From: Chloroflexota bacterium
GTDB lineage: Bacteria; Chloroflexota; Anaerolineae; Ardenticatenales; Ardenticatenaceae
Reading direction: 5' to 3'
Assembly (NCBI GenBank): GCA_003520455.1
Contig: DOUV01000265.1
Span: 1-9,178 of the forward strand
Length of the DNA: 9,178 bases
The notes beneath the pieces are model-generated. The model ran no database searches. It worked only from the letters and a program-made list of their open reading frames with translations, and was not told the DNA's origin. This document shows positions 1 through 7,039 of the stretch, one piece after another (position 1 is the stretch's first letter; each line of letters begins with the position of its first letter). The position numbers were made by a program, and so were the translations under genes.

Positions 1-11
1 CGGTTTCAACC

Positions 12-30
12 GCCGGGCTGCCCGCCCGGC
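12..30. repeat. GC-rich stem-loop at the window edge
   Basis: The arms GCCGGGC (12-18) and GCCCGGC (24-30) are perfectly complementary around a TGCCC loop. No T-run follows, so it is not a clear intrinsic terminator. It could be the 3' end of something lying left of the window, or part of a dispersed intergenic repeat. The remaining bases up to 157 hold no convincing gene. Confidence 0.35.
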
Positions 31-63
31 TCCGGAGAGCGATGGCCAGATTTATTTGGAAAA

Positions 64-93
64 GTGCAATAGCGCGCTGAAGCGCGCACTACA
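64..93. repeat. REP-like palindrome
   Basis: The core is GCGCGC-TGAA-GCGCGC (73-88), a six-pair stem with a TGAA loop. Flanking AGTGC (64-68) and GCACT (87-91) are also complementary, so two alternative foldings exist. It lies in the gap just past the 3' end of the GntR-type gene, a typical place for short dispersed palindromes. Whether it recurs in the genome cannot be seen here. The nine bases GAAGCGCGC occur again near 4284-4292, which may be chance. Confidence 0.4.
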
Positions 94-157
94 AACAGGT
101 ACCCGTCACTCGCACCAATTCGCCGACAGTGTCGCTAAATGTGGTGCTACCTGGTTT

Positions 158-862
158 TCAAATACGGAGAATCGTAGGATTGATGATCTGCTCGAGCGGT
201 CGTTGGAATCCGAGAACGTGACCGGCCATGACCGCCTCCCCAGTCTCACCGTTATCCACCTCGATGGCCTCGACGACGCGCCGGTGCTCGGCGACGGCCT
301 CGCGCAGGTGCTCGACGGTGCCGAGGGACGCGTACCAGAGCCGCAGGCTCAGGCTGTAGAGCCGGCCGAGAATGTCGCCGAGAAAGGGATTATGGCTGGT
401 CTGGACCAGACGGTGGTGGAACTCACGGTCAAGATGGATCAGGGCGATATTCTCACCGCTCTCGAGCAACTCGTGCGAGTCGGCGAGCAGCTTGTGAAGG
501 GCGGTGCAGTCTTCGGGGGTCGCCCGTTCGGCGGCGAATCGGGCGGCCGATCCCTTCAGTTGGTGGCGAATCTCGAAGATGTGCCTGAGATCATTGAGGT
601 TGATCTCGGCCACATAGATCCCGCGGCGTGGCAGAATCACGACCAGGTCTTTCCAACTCAACCGCTGGAACGCCTCGCGAATGGGCGTCCGGCCGCGTCC
701 CAGTTCGGCCATGAGCGCGACTTCGTTGATAATCGAGGCCGGGGGGAGCTTGAGGATGATGATCCTCTCTTTGATTTGGCGGTCGGCTTGCTCGCTTCGG
801 GACGGTGGGGCTTCCACGGCATAGGCCCGGCTTAGACTGCGGGGGAGACCATTATAGGGCAT
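158..862 (-). CDS. GntR-family transcriptional regulator, FCD-domain (FadR/VanR-type)
   Basis: A cytoplasmic DNA-binding repressor or activator of 234 residues, a usual length for the FCD branch of GntR proteins. Residues about 22-86 form the winged helix-turn-helix: a basic first helix (RQIKERI), then NEVALMAELGRGRTPIREAF, and a wing ending PRRGIYV. Residues about 92-220 are the all-helical FCD ligand domain. Its expected metal-binding set is visible as D145, H149 (in DREFHH), H193 and H215. The FCD family generally senses small carboxylic acids; the ligand here is unknown. The ATG at 862 was chosen because GAAGGGA lies 7 bases before it; a TTG at 907 would add 15 atypical residues. The gene stands alone, and autoregulation from the upstream region is likely but inferred. 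'DLVVILPRRG' replaces the more usual 'GLV' pattern, a minor deviation. Confidence 0.93.
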   Translation of the reverse strand: MPYNGLPRSLSRAYAVEAPPSRSEQADRQIKERIIILKLPPASIINEVALMAELGRGRTPIREAFQRLSWKDLVVILPRRGIYVAEINLNDLRHIFEIRHQLKGSAARFAAERATPEDCTALHKLLADSHELLESGENIALIHLDREFHHRLVQTSHNPFLGDILGRLYSLSLRLWYASLGTVEHLREAVAEHRRVVEAIEVDNGETGEAVMAGHVLGFQRPLEQIINPTILRI

Positions 863-1249
863 CGAGGCATCCCTTCTGCATCGAACACAAGCGCTCAACC
901 CGTACAACTCGTGCCCGGATTCATGAAGAGCCGCCCGGTGCCGGACGTTGGCGCCGTTTGGGCGTACCGAGCAGTATCACTTGACGCGCCCCGAAAACTG
1001 TATCAGGATGTATATCCATAGATATATCTTGGGGAAAGTGATGCCACTCTACACTTCCGGCCAAGTTTGTCAACTCGGTTCGGCCATTTCCCCCGAGACC
1101 CGTCGCCGGCAGACATGAGTCGCCTCCAACAACATCGATTGAACGAGTTTGAGATCACGTTCTCATCCTTCGGCCATCCTGATGGCGGGTTGATAACTCG
1201 AACATCTCGTGCTCTGTGACCTCAGTTCGCCTCATGGAGGGTGTTCTGT
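863..1249. other. Intergenic region between GntR-type regulator and two-component operon
   Basis: About 390 bases with no convincing ORF; it should hold the divergent promoters of the regulator and the kinase operon. Two palindromes stand out: an AT-rich inverted repeat at 1011-1026 (listed separately) and GCCATC-CT-GATGGC at 1173-1186, a perfect six-base-arm dyad about 65 bases before the kinase start. A TTGACG occurs at 981-986 but has no good -10 partner at normal spacing. I could not identify either promoter with confidence. Confidence 0.5.
1011..1026. promoter_or_regulatory. Candidate operator: AT-rich inverted repeat
   Basis: TATATC-CATA-GATATA is a perfect six-base-arm inverted repeat, unusually AT-rich for this sequence. 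It lies about 150 bases upstream of the chosen start of the GntR-type gene. Binding by that regulator is inferred from position and symmetry. It does not show the TNGTNNNACNA pattern often quoted for FadR-type operators. Confidence 0.35.
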
Positions 1250-3571
1250 GTGCCACTTCGGGGCCTCGCGGGGGAGGCTCGGGCGGTCTCCTCAGGGGCT
1301 CTGGGACTTCAGACCTTGTTGGCGCTGGCTCCCGCCATCCGATCTGTTGCCGGTGGACAGGCCGTACACATACCCACTATGACCGCTCTCCCCAATCCAT
1401 CGACCCTCGCGCTCGATACCACCATTCGCCATGCGCTGGTCCATCTGAGCCAGGTGCTCGGCTTCACGGGGAGCTGCGTGCTCCTCTGCGACGAACGCAC
1501 CAGTGCGTTGGTGCTCCATTCGACCCAGGGGCTCTCCGCCCAACAGCAGCGTGATCTGGCAGTCCTCTCCGAGCCGGGCGCGCTGGCCGAGCGAGTGCTC
1601 ATCAGCGGACGGGCCGATTTCGCCTCCTCGTTTGAGCAGCGAGCATTGGTGTCGGACGGCCATTGGCTTGGCCTGCCGCTGCTGGGGGCTGAAACGGCGC
1701 TGGGTGTGCTGCTGCTGCTCTGGCCGGGCCGGGGTGAGGATGTCGCGGAGATCCTTCCGGTGATCGAGAGTGTTGGCCGGGGATTAGGGCTGGCGGTGCA
1801 GAACGCGCGCCACTTTCACCGCCAACAGCGCCGTGCCGAGCATCTTCAGCTCGTCAGTGAGCTCGGCCGGCGGCTGACGGCAATCTTGGAGCCGGAGGTC
1901 TTGCTCCAGGCGATGGTCGAACAGATCCAGCGGACCTTTGGCTACTTCTACGTGGGCGTGAGTCTGGTCGAAAACGACAGTCTGGTGATCAAGGCCGAGG
2001 CGGGTCGCCCGCGAGCTGATGGCGAGGCCAACACGCACCCCTATCATGGTGCGGATGAAATTGTTTTACCACTTGGGGCCGGCTCAATCAGTGGGCTGGT
2101 GGCGGCCACAGGAAAGGCTCGCATTTTCCCGGACGTCACGCAGGAGCCGAACTACTTCTGGCTTCCGGAGATGGGGCCGGTTCGCTCCGCTCTAGTTGTG
2201 CCGTTGCATTTTGAAGATCAGGTGATGGGGGCCCTCGACCTCGAGAGCGACCGCCTCAACGACTTCGACGAGGACGACCTCCTCCTGGCTGAGGTTCTCG
2301 CGGCCCAAGCGGCGGTGGCAATCACCAATGCGCGCCTCTACTACCAGGCACGCCGGCGCACTCAGGAAGTTGAGGGCCTGCTTGATACGGCCCAGGACAT
2401 CAACTCCGAGCTTCACCTCACCCTCCTCCTCGAGCGAGTGACGCAGCGCGCTCTGGAGATTACGGGGGCCGAAGGGGCACTGGTCGGTCACGTCGAAGAT
2501 GGGGAGATGGTGTATCAGACGATCCGCACCCCGCGCGCCTGGGTACCGTACAAAACCCGCTTTCGTTTGAACGAGGGCTGGCTGGGACAGGCGGCGCGGC
2601 GCCGGCAACCCTACTTGACCAATGATGCGCCCAACGATCCCTACGTCATGCGCGACTTCGCAGCCACCTACCAGATTCACGCCGCTCTCAGTGTGCCGGT
2701 ACTCAACCGGCGGGGGATCTTGCTTGGGGCCATCCTGGTTTTCAACAGCACCCCCGGCCGCTATTTCGGCGAGGATGATGTCCGGGTGCTGACAGCCCTG
2801 GCCAACCAGGCGGCCATCGCGATCGAGAACGCCAGGCTCTACGAGCTCGAGCGTGAGAAGGTCGAAGCGCTGCAAGAGTTGGAACACCTCAAGAGCGACT
2901 TCCTCTCTGGCGTGAGCCACGACCTGCGCACCCCGCTGACGGCCCTCCGAACTGCCAGTCAGGCGTTTCCAGCCGCCGGCCCGTTGACTCCGCTCCAGCA
3001 GCAGCTGATCGATAATATCCAGCGCAATACCGAACGCATGATCACCCTCGTCAACGACCTGCTGGAGATGGCCAAGCTCCAAAGTGGGCGGCTGCGGCTC
3101 AACTACCAGCGCGTCCGGTTGGTCCACTTGATCGACGAACTGGTCTCGGAGCTCGACCCGCTCCTCAGCGAGCGCGGCGTGCGAGCCGAGGTCGTCGCCG
3201 GCGATCCGGCGCTGGCGATCACCGCCGATCCGCGCCGGCTGCACCAGGTGCTGCTCAATCTGTTGACCAACGCCTGTCGCTTCAGTCCGGCCGGCGGAAC
3301 GATTACTATCACCGCGGCGGCGAGCGAGGACGGCACGACGATCAGCGTCCGCGACGAGGGGCCGGGGATCCCGGTGGCCGAACAGGGCCGGATCTTCGAT
3401 CGGTTCTACCGGCTCGATTCCGGTGGGAGCGGCGGCCTGGGCCTGGCGATTGCCCGGAGTTTGGTGGCGCTCCATAGCGGCACGTTATCCGTGGAGAGTA
3501 CGCCTGGCGCGGGCGCGAGCTTCCACGTCTGGTTGCCACGGGAGGTGCCGGATGCGTATCGTGATCATTGA
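1250..3571 (+). CDS. Sensor histidine kinase with three GAF domains, soluble
   Basis: It autophosphorylates on histidine and should pass the phosphate to the response regulator encoded next. From the GTG at 1250 it has 773 residues. Order: GAF1 about 48-185, GAF2 about 200-365, GAF3 about 375-532, each of the latter two ending in an A-I-x-N-A-R-L-Y helix; then the dimerisation helix with H557 in SHDLRTPL; then the HATPase domain with N674 (LLTNACRFSP), D702 (DEGPGIP), the IFDRFYR segment and GGSGGLGLAI near 725. No membrane segment or signal peptide is seen, so it should sense a cytoplasmic signal; the ligand is unknown. GGAGG at 1236-1240 sits 9 bases before GTG 1250. An ATG at 1379, just before GAF1, is an alternative start, because the first 43 residues look unstructured. 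The 3' end overlaps the next gene by 20 bases. Confidence 0.95.
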   Translation: MPLRGLAGEARAVSSGALGLQTLLALAPAIRSVAGGQAVHIPTMTALPNPSTLALDTTIRHALVHLSQVLGFTGSCVLLCDERTSALVLHSTQGLSAQQQRDLAVLSEPGALAERVLISGRADFASSFEQRALVSDGHWLGLPLLGAETALGVLLLLWPGRGEDVAEILPVIESVGRGLGLAVQNARHFHRQQRRAEHLQLVSELGRRLTAILEPEVLLQAMVEQIQRTFGYFYVGVSLVENDSLVIKAEAGRPRADGEANTHPYHGADEIVLPLGAGSISGLVAATGKARIFPDVTQEPNYFWLPEMGPVRSALVVPLHFEDQVMGALDLESDRLNDFDEDDLLLAEVLAAQAAVAITNARLYYQARRRTQEVEGLLDTAQDINSELHLTLLLERVTQRALEITGAEGALVGHVEDGEMVYQTIRTPRAWVPYKTRFRLNEGWLGQAARRRQPYLTNDAPNDPYVMRDFAATYQIHAALSVPVLNRRGILLGAILVFNSTPGRYFGEDDVRVLTALANQAAIAIENARLYELEREKVEALQELEHLKSDFLSGVSHDLRTPLTALRTASQAFPAAGPLTPLQQQLIDNIQRNTERMITLVNDLLEMAKLQSGRLRLNYQRVRLVHLIDELVSELDPLLSERGVRAEVVAGDPALAITADPRRLHQVLLNLLTNACRFSPAGGTITITAAASEDGTTISVRDEGPGIPVAEQGRIFDRFYRLDSGGSGGLGLAIARSLVALHSGTLSVESTPGAGASFHVWLPREVPDAYRDH

Positions 3572-4253
3572 GGACGACCGCGACGCGGCGGAAGCAATCT
3601 CGATCAGCCTGATGTTGGGCCTCCCCAACAACGAGATTGTCACCTACACCGAGGGCGAGGCGGCGCTGGCCGATATGCCTCAGCATCCGCCAGACCTGGT
3701 GCTATTGGATGTAAACTTGCCCGGAGCCGATGGTTTTGAGGTCTGCCGTCGCATGCGCGCTCAGAGTTCAGTTCCAATTATCATGCTGACCGCCAAGGAC
3801 GATGAACTCGACATTGTGAAAGGGCTCGAGCTCGGGGCCGACGATTACGTGACCAAGCCGTTTGGGCATCTCCAGCTGTTGGCTCGCATCAAGGCGGTGC
3901 TGCGGCGCACCCAGGCGCCCTCCCCGGCGATGGCCGCTCCTACCAGCGGCCGGGTCAGCTTTGGGGAGATCGAAATCGACTTCGAGCGGCGCCAGGTGCT
4001 TCGCGACGGCCACCTGGTCGAACTCACGCCGACTGAGTACAACCTGCTGTACCATCTGGTCCGGAATGCCGGCCGGACCATGCCGCACCAGATGCTGCTC
4101 GCTAAGGTGTGGGGCCCGGAATACGAGGACGAGATCGAGTACGTCAAGGTGTACATCCGGCGCCTGCGCGACAAGCTGGAACCGGATCGCAAGAACCCGC
4201 GCTACATCATCACGGATTGGGGAGTGGGCTACCGCTTCGAGCGCGAGTGCTGA
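3552..4253 (+). CDS. Response regulator, OmpR/PhoB family (receiver plus winged helix)
   Basis: A 233-residue transcription factor, normal length for the family, and the partner of the kinase before it. Residues 1-115 are the receiver: acidic pocket E7-D8-D9, phosphoacceptor D53 in LLDVNLPG, T80 in MLTAKDD, and K102 in the TKPF motif. After a short Ala/Pro/Ser linker, residues about 135-231 are the winged-helix DNA-binding domain, with LTPTEYNLLYHLVRNAGR, VKVYIRRLRDKLE (recognition helix) and the C-terminal hairpin ending GVGYRFE. The ATG at 3552 has GGAGG at 3541-3545, 6 bases upstream, inside the kinase coding sequence, so the two are translationally coupled. Target genes are unknown; a terminator follows about 70 bases after the stop. 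Confidence 0.96.
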   Translation: MRIVIIEDDRDAAEAISISLMLGLPNNEIVTYTEGEAALADMPQHPPDLVLLDVNLPGADGFEVCRRMRAQSSVPIIMLTAKDDELDIVKGLELGADDYVTKPFGHLQLLARIKAVLRRTQAPSPAMAAPTSGRVSFGEIEIDFERRQVLRDGHLVELTPTEYNLLYHLVRNAGRTMPHQMLLAKVWGPEYEDEIEYVKVYIRRLRDKLEPDRKNPRYIITDWGVGYRFEREC

Positions 4254-4323
4254 TTTTGGACTTGATTCCTCCACTCGCGCCGCGAAGCGCGCTCAGAGGG
4301 TGGCAGCATTCTGGCACGAAAAC

Positions 4324-4362
4324 GGAGGGCTCTCAGGGCTGCCTGAGAGCCTGGCTCCTTTT
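4324..4362 (+). terminator. Intrinsic terminator of the two-component operon, probably bidirectional
   Basis: The ten-pair stem GGCTCTCAGG / CCTGAGAGCC (4328-4337 and 4342-4351) has loop GCTG. It is extended at its base by GGAG / CTCC (4324-4327 and 4355-4358) across a three-base bulge and is followed directly by TTTT (4359-4362). On the opposite strand the stem is followed by G and then TTTT (complement of AAAA at 4319-4322). It lies between convergent genes, so it can stop transcripts from both sides. Confidence 0.85.
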
Positions 4363-4435
4363 ACTGCGTGGAAACCGGCATCATCGCCGGGGACGAGACG
4401 ATGAACTGCAGAGCCGGCGAAATCGGGTTGCCATG

Positions 4436-4777
4436 TTATCGGGCAAAGGTGTACGTTTCCTCGCACCAGGCCACTCTATTCACCGGCACTGTGGATACCT
4501 GGCGAATCGCGCCCCGCCCAACATCGACAGGCTCGTGCTCACAGACGAACACGCGCGCAACCCGCCGGACCTCATCACCCTCGATGATCCATTGCCCGGT
4601 CGAACTGCAGAGATGACAGGCAATTGGCTGGCCATCACGGCCGTAAATCGTGTACGTGGTTGGGTAAGGCGAATCCTCCCACAACTCCTCACCAACCATA
4701 GTGTCGTACAGACGGTCAAGCGCTGTTTTGCTCCGCTGCCACGCCTCGCTGGCGATAGCATCAAAATCCTCCAGCAT
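4436..4777 (-). CDS. Small hypothetical protein with possible Cys/His metal site
   Basis: I do not recognise this 113-residue protein. It is supported as a gene by a strong Shine-Dalgarno sequence, GAGGAGG, 6 bases before the ATG, by a TATACT box further up, and by a shared terminator beyond its 3' end. The first 33 residues look like an amphipathic acidic helix (LEDFDAIASEAWQR...). The middle looks like beta strands (TTYTIYGRDGQPIACHLC). A CxxC pair (C54, C57) is followed by C79-x-H81 and a lone C105, which together could hold a zinc ion; this is inference. No signal peptide or membrane segment is seen. It is convergent with the response regulator and divergent from the 514-residue gene, so no operon partner hints at its role. 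Confidence 0.8.
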   Translation of the reverse strand: MLEDFDAIASEAWQRSKTALDRLYDTMVGEELWEDSPYPTTYTIYGRDGQPIACHLCSSTGQWIIEGDEVRRVARVFVCEHEPVDVGRGAIRQVSTVPVNRVAWCEETYTFAR

Positions 4778-4816
4778 CTCGATCCTCCTCTTTACGGATT
4801 CCTGGGTTAAACGAAC

Positions 4817-4843
4817 AGTATAGCAACCTTTGTGCCGGTTGAA
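4817..4843 (-). promoter_or_regulatory. Candidate promoter of the small hypothetical gene
   Basis: On the minus strand, TATACT (complement of 4817-4822) is a good -10 box about 40 bases upstream of the ATG. TTCAAC (complement of 4838-4843) could be a -35, but the spacer is only 15 bases, so the -35 assignment is weak. Confidence 0.45.
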
Positions 4844-4886
4844 TAGAACTCCCTACCAGTCACGGCCGGTCAGAAGTCGAACGGGC

Positions 4887-4958
4887 GAGGTGGGATGCAC
4901 CTTCATCGTGGTCCGAGGGACTATGGAGGGCCGTTTGACACCGCCGGGTGCGCCCTCC
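4887..4958 (+). other. Three adjacent hairpins, possible structured RNA
   Basis: Hairpin 1: AGGTG / CACCT (4888-4892 and 4898-4902). Hairpin 2: TGGTCC / GGACTA (4909-4914 and 4918-4923, one wobble) with loop GAG. Hairpin 3: GGAGGGC / GCCCTCC (4925-4931 and 4952-4958), enclosing CACC-GCCG-GGTG (4939-4950) and a seven-base one-sided internal loop. They follow one another with gaps of only a few bases. Right after comes TGAAAGGACAGAG, which looks like the end of a glycine aptamer, but the rest of that motif is missing. Confidence 0.35.
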
Positions 4959-5062
4959 TGAAAGGACAGAGATGCGTCGCAGCTGGGCGCCCGGTCGTGC
5001 CCTGCTCTGCCGCCAGCATGAAGGCGCCGCGTGGGGCAACAGGGAACCTCAAAGATGTGTTA

Positions 5063-5112
5063 CCTGGCACGCAAATGGACGTGACATTGGTCACTCAAAT
5101 TTGCTCGCCAGG
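5063..5112 (+). repeat. Long symmetric inverted repeat (50-base hairpin)
   Basis: Three stems are stacked in register: CCTGGC / GCCAGG (5063-5068 and 5107-5112), GCAAAT / ATTTGC (5071-5076 and 5099-5104) and GTGAC / GTCAC (5081-5085 and 5090-5094), loop ATTG. They are separated by symmetric internal loops of 2+2 and 4+4 bases; the larger (GGAC opposite TCAA) could form tandem G-A pairs. Seventeen of 23 positions pair canonically. No T-run follows, so it is not an intrinsic terminator. Confidence 0.7.
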
Positions 5113-5365
5113 CGGCGTATCATAATGGACGTATTGCGACTCCGCCGCTGATCCACAGCAACCGCGCGACAACTCCACGTCGAGTGAAGGCAACTGGGGC
5201 GCAAGGAACGCCAGCCGGTCTACACTCTTCCCCGTTTGCGCCTCGATTTGGTCGTTTTCGAAACCTGCCACTCTTCTCTAAATCATCTACGTCTCTGCCG
5301 GCTGACAGGCGCTCATTCTCGTCCAGTTGCCAAGGAAAGGAGGGCCTACTGAGAGATACCTCCAA

Positions 5366-5387
5366 TCAGCCAGGCTGACTGGGCTGA
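5366..5387 (+). other. Stem-loop in the leader of the 514-residue gene
   Basis: TCAG-CCAG (5366-5373) pairs with CTGG-G-CTGA (5379-5387), giving eight pairs with one bulged G and loop GCTGA. It lies about 90 bases before the start codon and would be in the 5' leader if transcription starts upstream. Confidence 0.4.
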
Positions 5388-5413
5388 ACACCTCAGCACT
5401 CAGAACTTTCTCA

Positions 5414-5427
5414 GGGCAACGGTGCCC
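5414..5427 (+). other. Small stem-loop near the ribosome binding site
   Basis: GGGCA (5414-5418) and TGCCC (5423-5427) pair around an ACGG tetraloop, about 35 bases before the AAGGAGGG ribosome site. Weak on its own; listed as part of the structured leader. Confidence 0.3.
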
Positions 5428-5474
5428 CAGAACATCGTGCGTTCCCGAACAGACCAGCCAAGGAGGGCTGAACA

Positions 5475-7019
5475 ATGGCACATCAGGCCGTCTATCAAGC
5501 GATGGTCGAGCAGGCCGTGGCGGCACTCAAAGCCGATGTAGAAAACATCAAAGCGAAACGCGGCACACAGTTCAAGATTACCGATGCCAAACCCTACGTC
5601 GATGCCGTCAACGCGATGACGGCCGTTGAGGGCGAGCTTCCCGAGGTCATTGCCCTGCACATTGATTCGGTCAACGCCCACTATGAGATCCTCAAAGCAT
5701 TGACCGAGACGGTACGGCCGGAAGACGATCCCTTTGTGGAGCACTACCAGACGCCGCCGATTCTCGAGATTTTGTATGAGGAGCAACCCGATTTCCGCGC
5801 CTCGGTCGAGAAATTCATCGCGGCCATCGCTGAAAACCGAGCCCTGATCGGACGCGAGGCGGCGCGGATCTACGGCGGCCTGTACGGGCCGACCGCCGTG
5901 GTCGACTTCACGCTGAGCCCGGGTTCTACAGCCAACGTGGTTAACCGGATCTTGCAGGGGCTGGACATCCCCAAGGATCACAAGCTGATCATTCTGGCCG
6001 CGAAGTCGTTCGGCATGAACACCTCCTATGGGTTGGGCGCCGCGTTCAAGGCGGCCGTCGAGGCCGGCAAGACTCTGGACGAGGCGCTCGATGAAGAGAT
6101 TGCCACGCTCCAACACATCTACGACAAACCGACCGAGGCCCAGACCGAGCTGATGCTGAAGCACAATCTCGGTGGCCATGGTGGTCACAGTTCGTTCGAC
6201 ACCGCCGAGTACCAGAAGCGCTACAAGGAGCGCATGCGCCCGACGGTTCTCGCCGCGCTGGCGAAGGGAGTGCACCCGGCCAATATCGTCTCGGTCCCGG
6301 CCTACTGCGTGGGCGATGTCGCCCACCACAACTCGCAGTCTATGTTCAACTTTGCCCAGGATCCGATCGTCATGGCGATCCTCGAGGCCCACGCCCGGGT
6401 TCTCGAGAACACGCTGCGCAGCGGGCTCGAAAAAGGCTTCGCCAACGAGTATGCTCCGCTCTCCCTCACAGTCGGCGCGGCGGCCGCCGCGATGGCCTAT
6501 GAATTTGTGCTGGACTACATGCCGATCACGAGCGTGATCGATCTACTGGTCAATCGCTTCCACAACATGGTGGCCATGAACCCTGGCCGCGACTCGGCCG
6601 CCGAGTTACACAATGTCGACATGATGATGTCGATCTGGCGCGGCTGGCATATTCTCAAGCCCAAACCGCTGGGCAAGGGTGCCGAGATCGATGGGGTGAA
6701 GGTCGATCTGAGCCCGATCGACGGCCACGAAGTGCTCGGCGACATCCAGCGCTACTCCTACCCGCCATGCGCCATCACGCAACGCGCCGGAACGATGTTC
6801 AAGTTTGCCGACTTCCCCTGCCTCTTGACGAGTGAGCCGATGACGGCCACGATGCTGACCCATATTGTGGCGTTGCACCCCGAAACGCCGATCGCCCCGT
6901 TCCGCTTCGACAAGGACTGGGGCGCGACCGAGTTCCGCTACGTCAACATCGGCTACGGTGTCAAGGGCTTTGGCGCCGATCCGGTCGTGGGCTACGATCA
7001 GTGGAAGGCCGCGCTCTAA
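5475..7019 (+). CDS. Uncharacterised 514-residue protein resembling DUF2193 (archaeal-type)
   Basis: Function unknown. From memory the closest match is DUF2193, known mainly from methanogens; I could not run a search. It is certainly a gene: AAGGAGGG lies 7 bases before the ATG, and the frame is long, acidic and strongly codon-biased. No signal peptide is seen, so it should be cytoplasmic. The N-terminal 115 residues are mostly helical (KRGTQFKITDAKPYVDAV; RPEDDPFVEHYQTPPILEIL). Candidate functional motifs are YGGLYGP, LSPGSTANVVNRIL, the His-rich H230-NLGGHGGHS (H235, H238), C278-VGDVAHH (H284, H285), VDLSPIDGHEVL, C432 in YPPCAIT and C449 in DFPCLLTSEP. The many His and Cys suggest a metal or cofactor site; this is inference. 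Its neighbour downstream is mtdB behind a separate promoter, so a C1 or methanopterin link is plausible but unproven. Confidence 0.93.
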   Translation: MAHQAVYQAMVEQAVAALKADVENIKAKRGTQFKITDAKPYVDAVNAMTAVEGELPEVIALHIDSVNAHYEILKALTETVRPEDDPFVEHYQTPPILEILYEEQPDFRASVEKFIAAIAENRALIGREAARIYGGLYGPTAVVDFTLSPGSTANVVNRILQGLDIPKDHKLIILAAKSFGMNTSYGLGAAFKAAVEAGKTLDEALDEEIATLQHIYDKPTEAQTELMLKHNLGGHGGHSSFDTAEYQKRYKERMRPTVLAALAKGVHPANIVSVPAYCVGDVAHHNSQSMFNFAQDPIVMAILEAHARVLENTLRSGLEKGFANEYAPLSLTVGAAAAAMAYEFVLDYMPITSVIDLLVNRFHNMVAMNPGRDSAAELHNVDMMMSIWRGWHILKPKPLGKGAEIDGVKVDLSPIDGHEVLGDIQRYSYPPCAITQRAGTMFKFADFPCLLTSEPMTATMLTHIVALHPETPIAPFRFDKDWGATEFRYVNIGYGVKGFGADPVVGYDQWKAAL

Positions 7020-7039
7020 TCGAGCGTGGGCGAAGTGGA

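Larger units (their letters stand above)
4844..5474 (+). other. Long non-coding, hairpin-rich region before the 514-residue gene
   Basis: About 630 bases without a convincing gene; the ORFs here have no Shine-Dalgarno sequence and low-complexity translations. The region contains a series of stem-loops (4887-4958, 5063-5112, 5366-5387, 5414-5427) and ends in a perfect Shine-Dalgarno sequence. I could not place a promoter: CATAAT at 5121-5126 is a fair -10 without a matching -35. It may be a long structured 5' leader, a separate RNA gene, or decayed DNA. Confidence 0.45.

Noticed and set aside
56..835. 259-codon plus-strand open frame over the GntR-type gene
   Set aside because: Antisense shadow; the minus strand encodes a complete GntR/FCD protein.
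2192..3475. 427-codon minus-strand open frame under the histidine kinase
   Set aside because: Shadow of a clear kinase gene in GC-rich DNA; the translation has no recognisable domains and the plus frame has every expected motif.
4925..5092. Possible tandem glycine riboswitch (AAAGGACAGAG at 4961-4971; GGCGCCG and GGGGCAAC near 5022-5040)
   Set aside because: The fragments resemble glycine aptamer pieces, but the conserved CGCCGAAGG core and the closing helices are not found in the right order. An Rfam search would decide.
4895..5151. Small open frames in the region before the 514-residue gene
   Set aside because: No Shine-Dalgarno sequence, low-complexity Gly/Ala/Arg translations, and overlap with hairpins.
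5411..5430. SAM-riboswitch-like GGGCAACGGTGCC string
   Set aside because: Only a short simple hairpin; the rest of the SAM-I/IV core (kink-turn and four-way junction) is absent.
5400..6392. 330-codon minus-strand open frame under the 514-residue gene
   Set aside because: Antisense to a gene with a perfect ribosome site; its translation lacks domain features.
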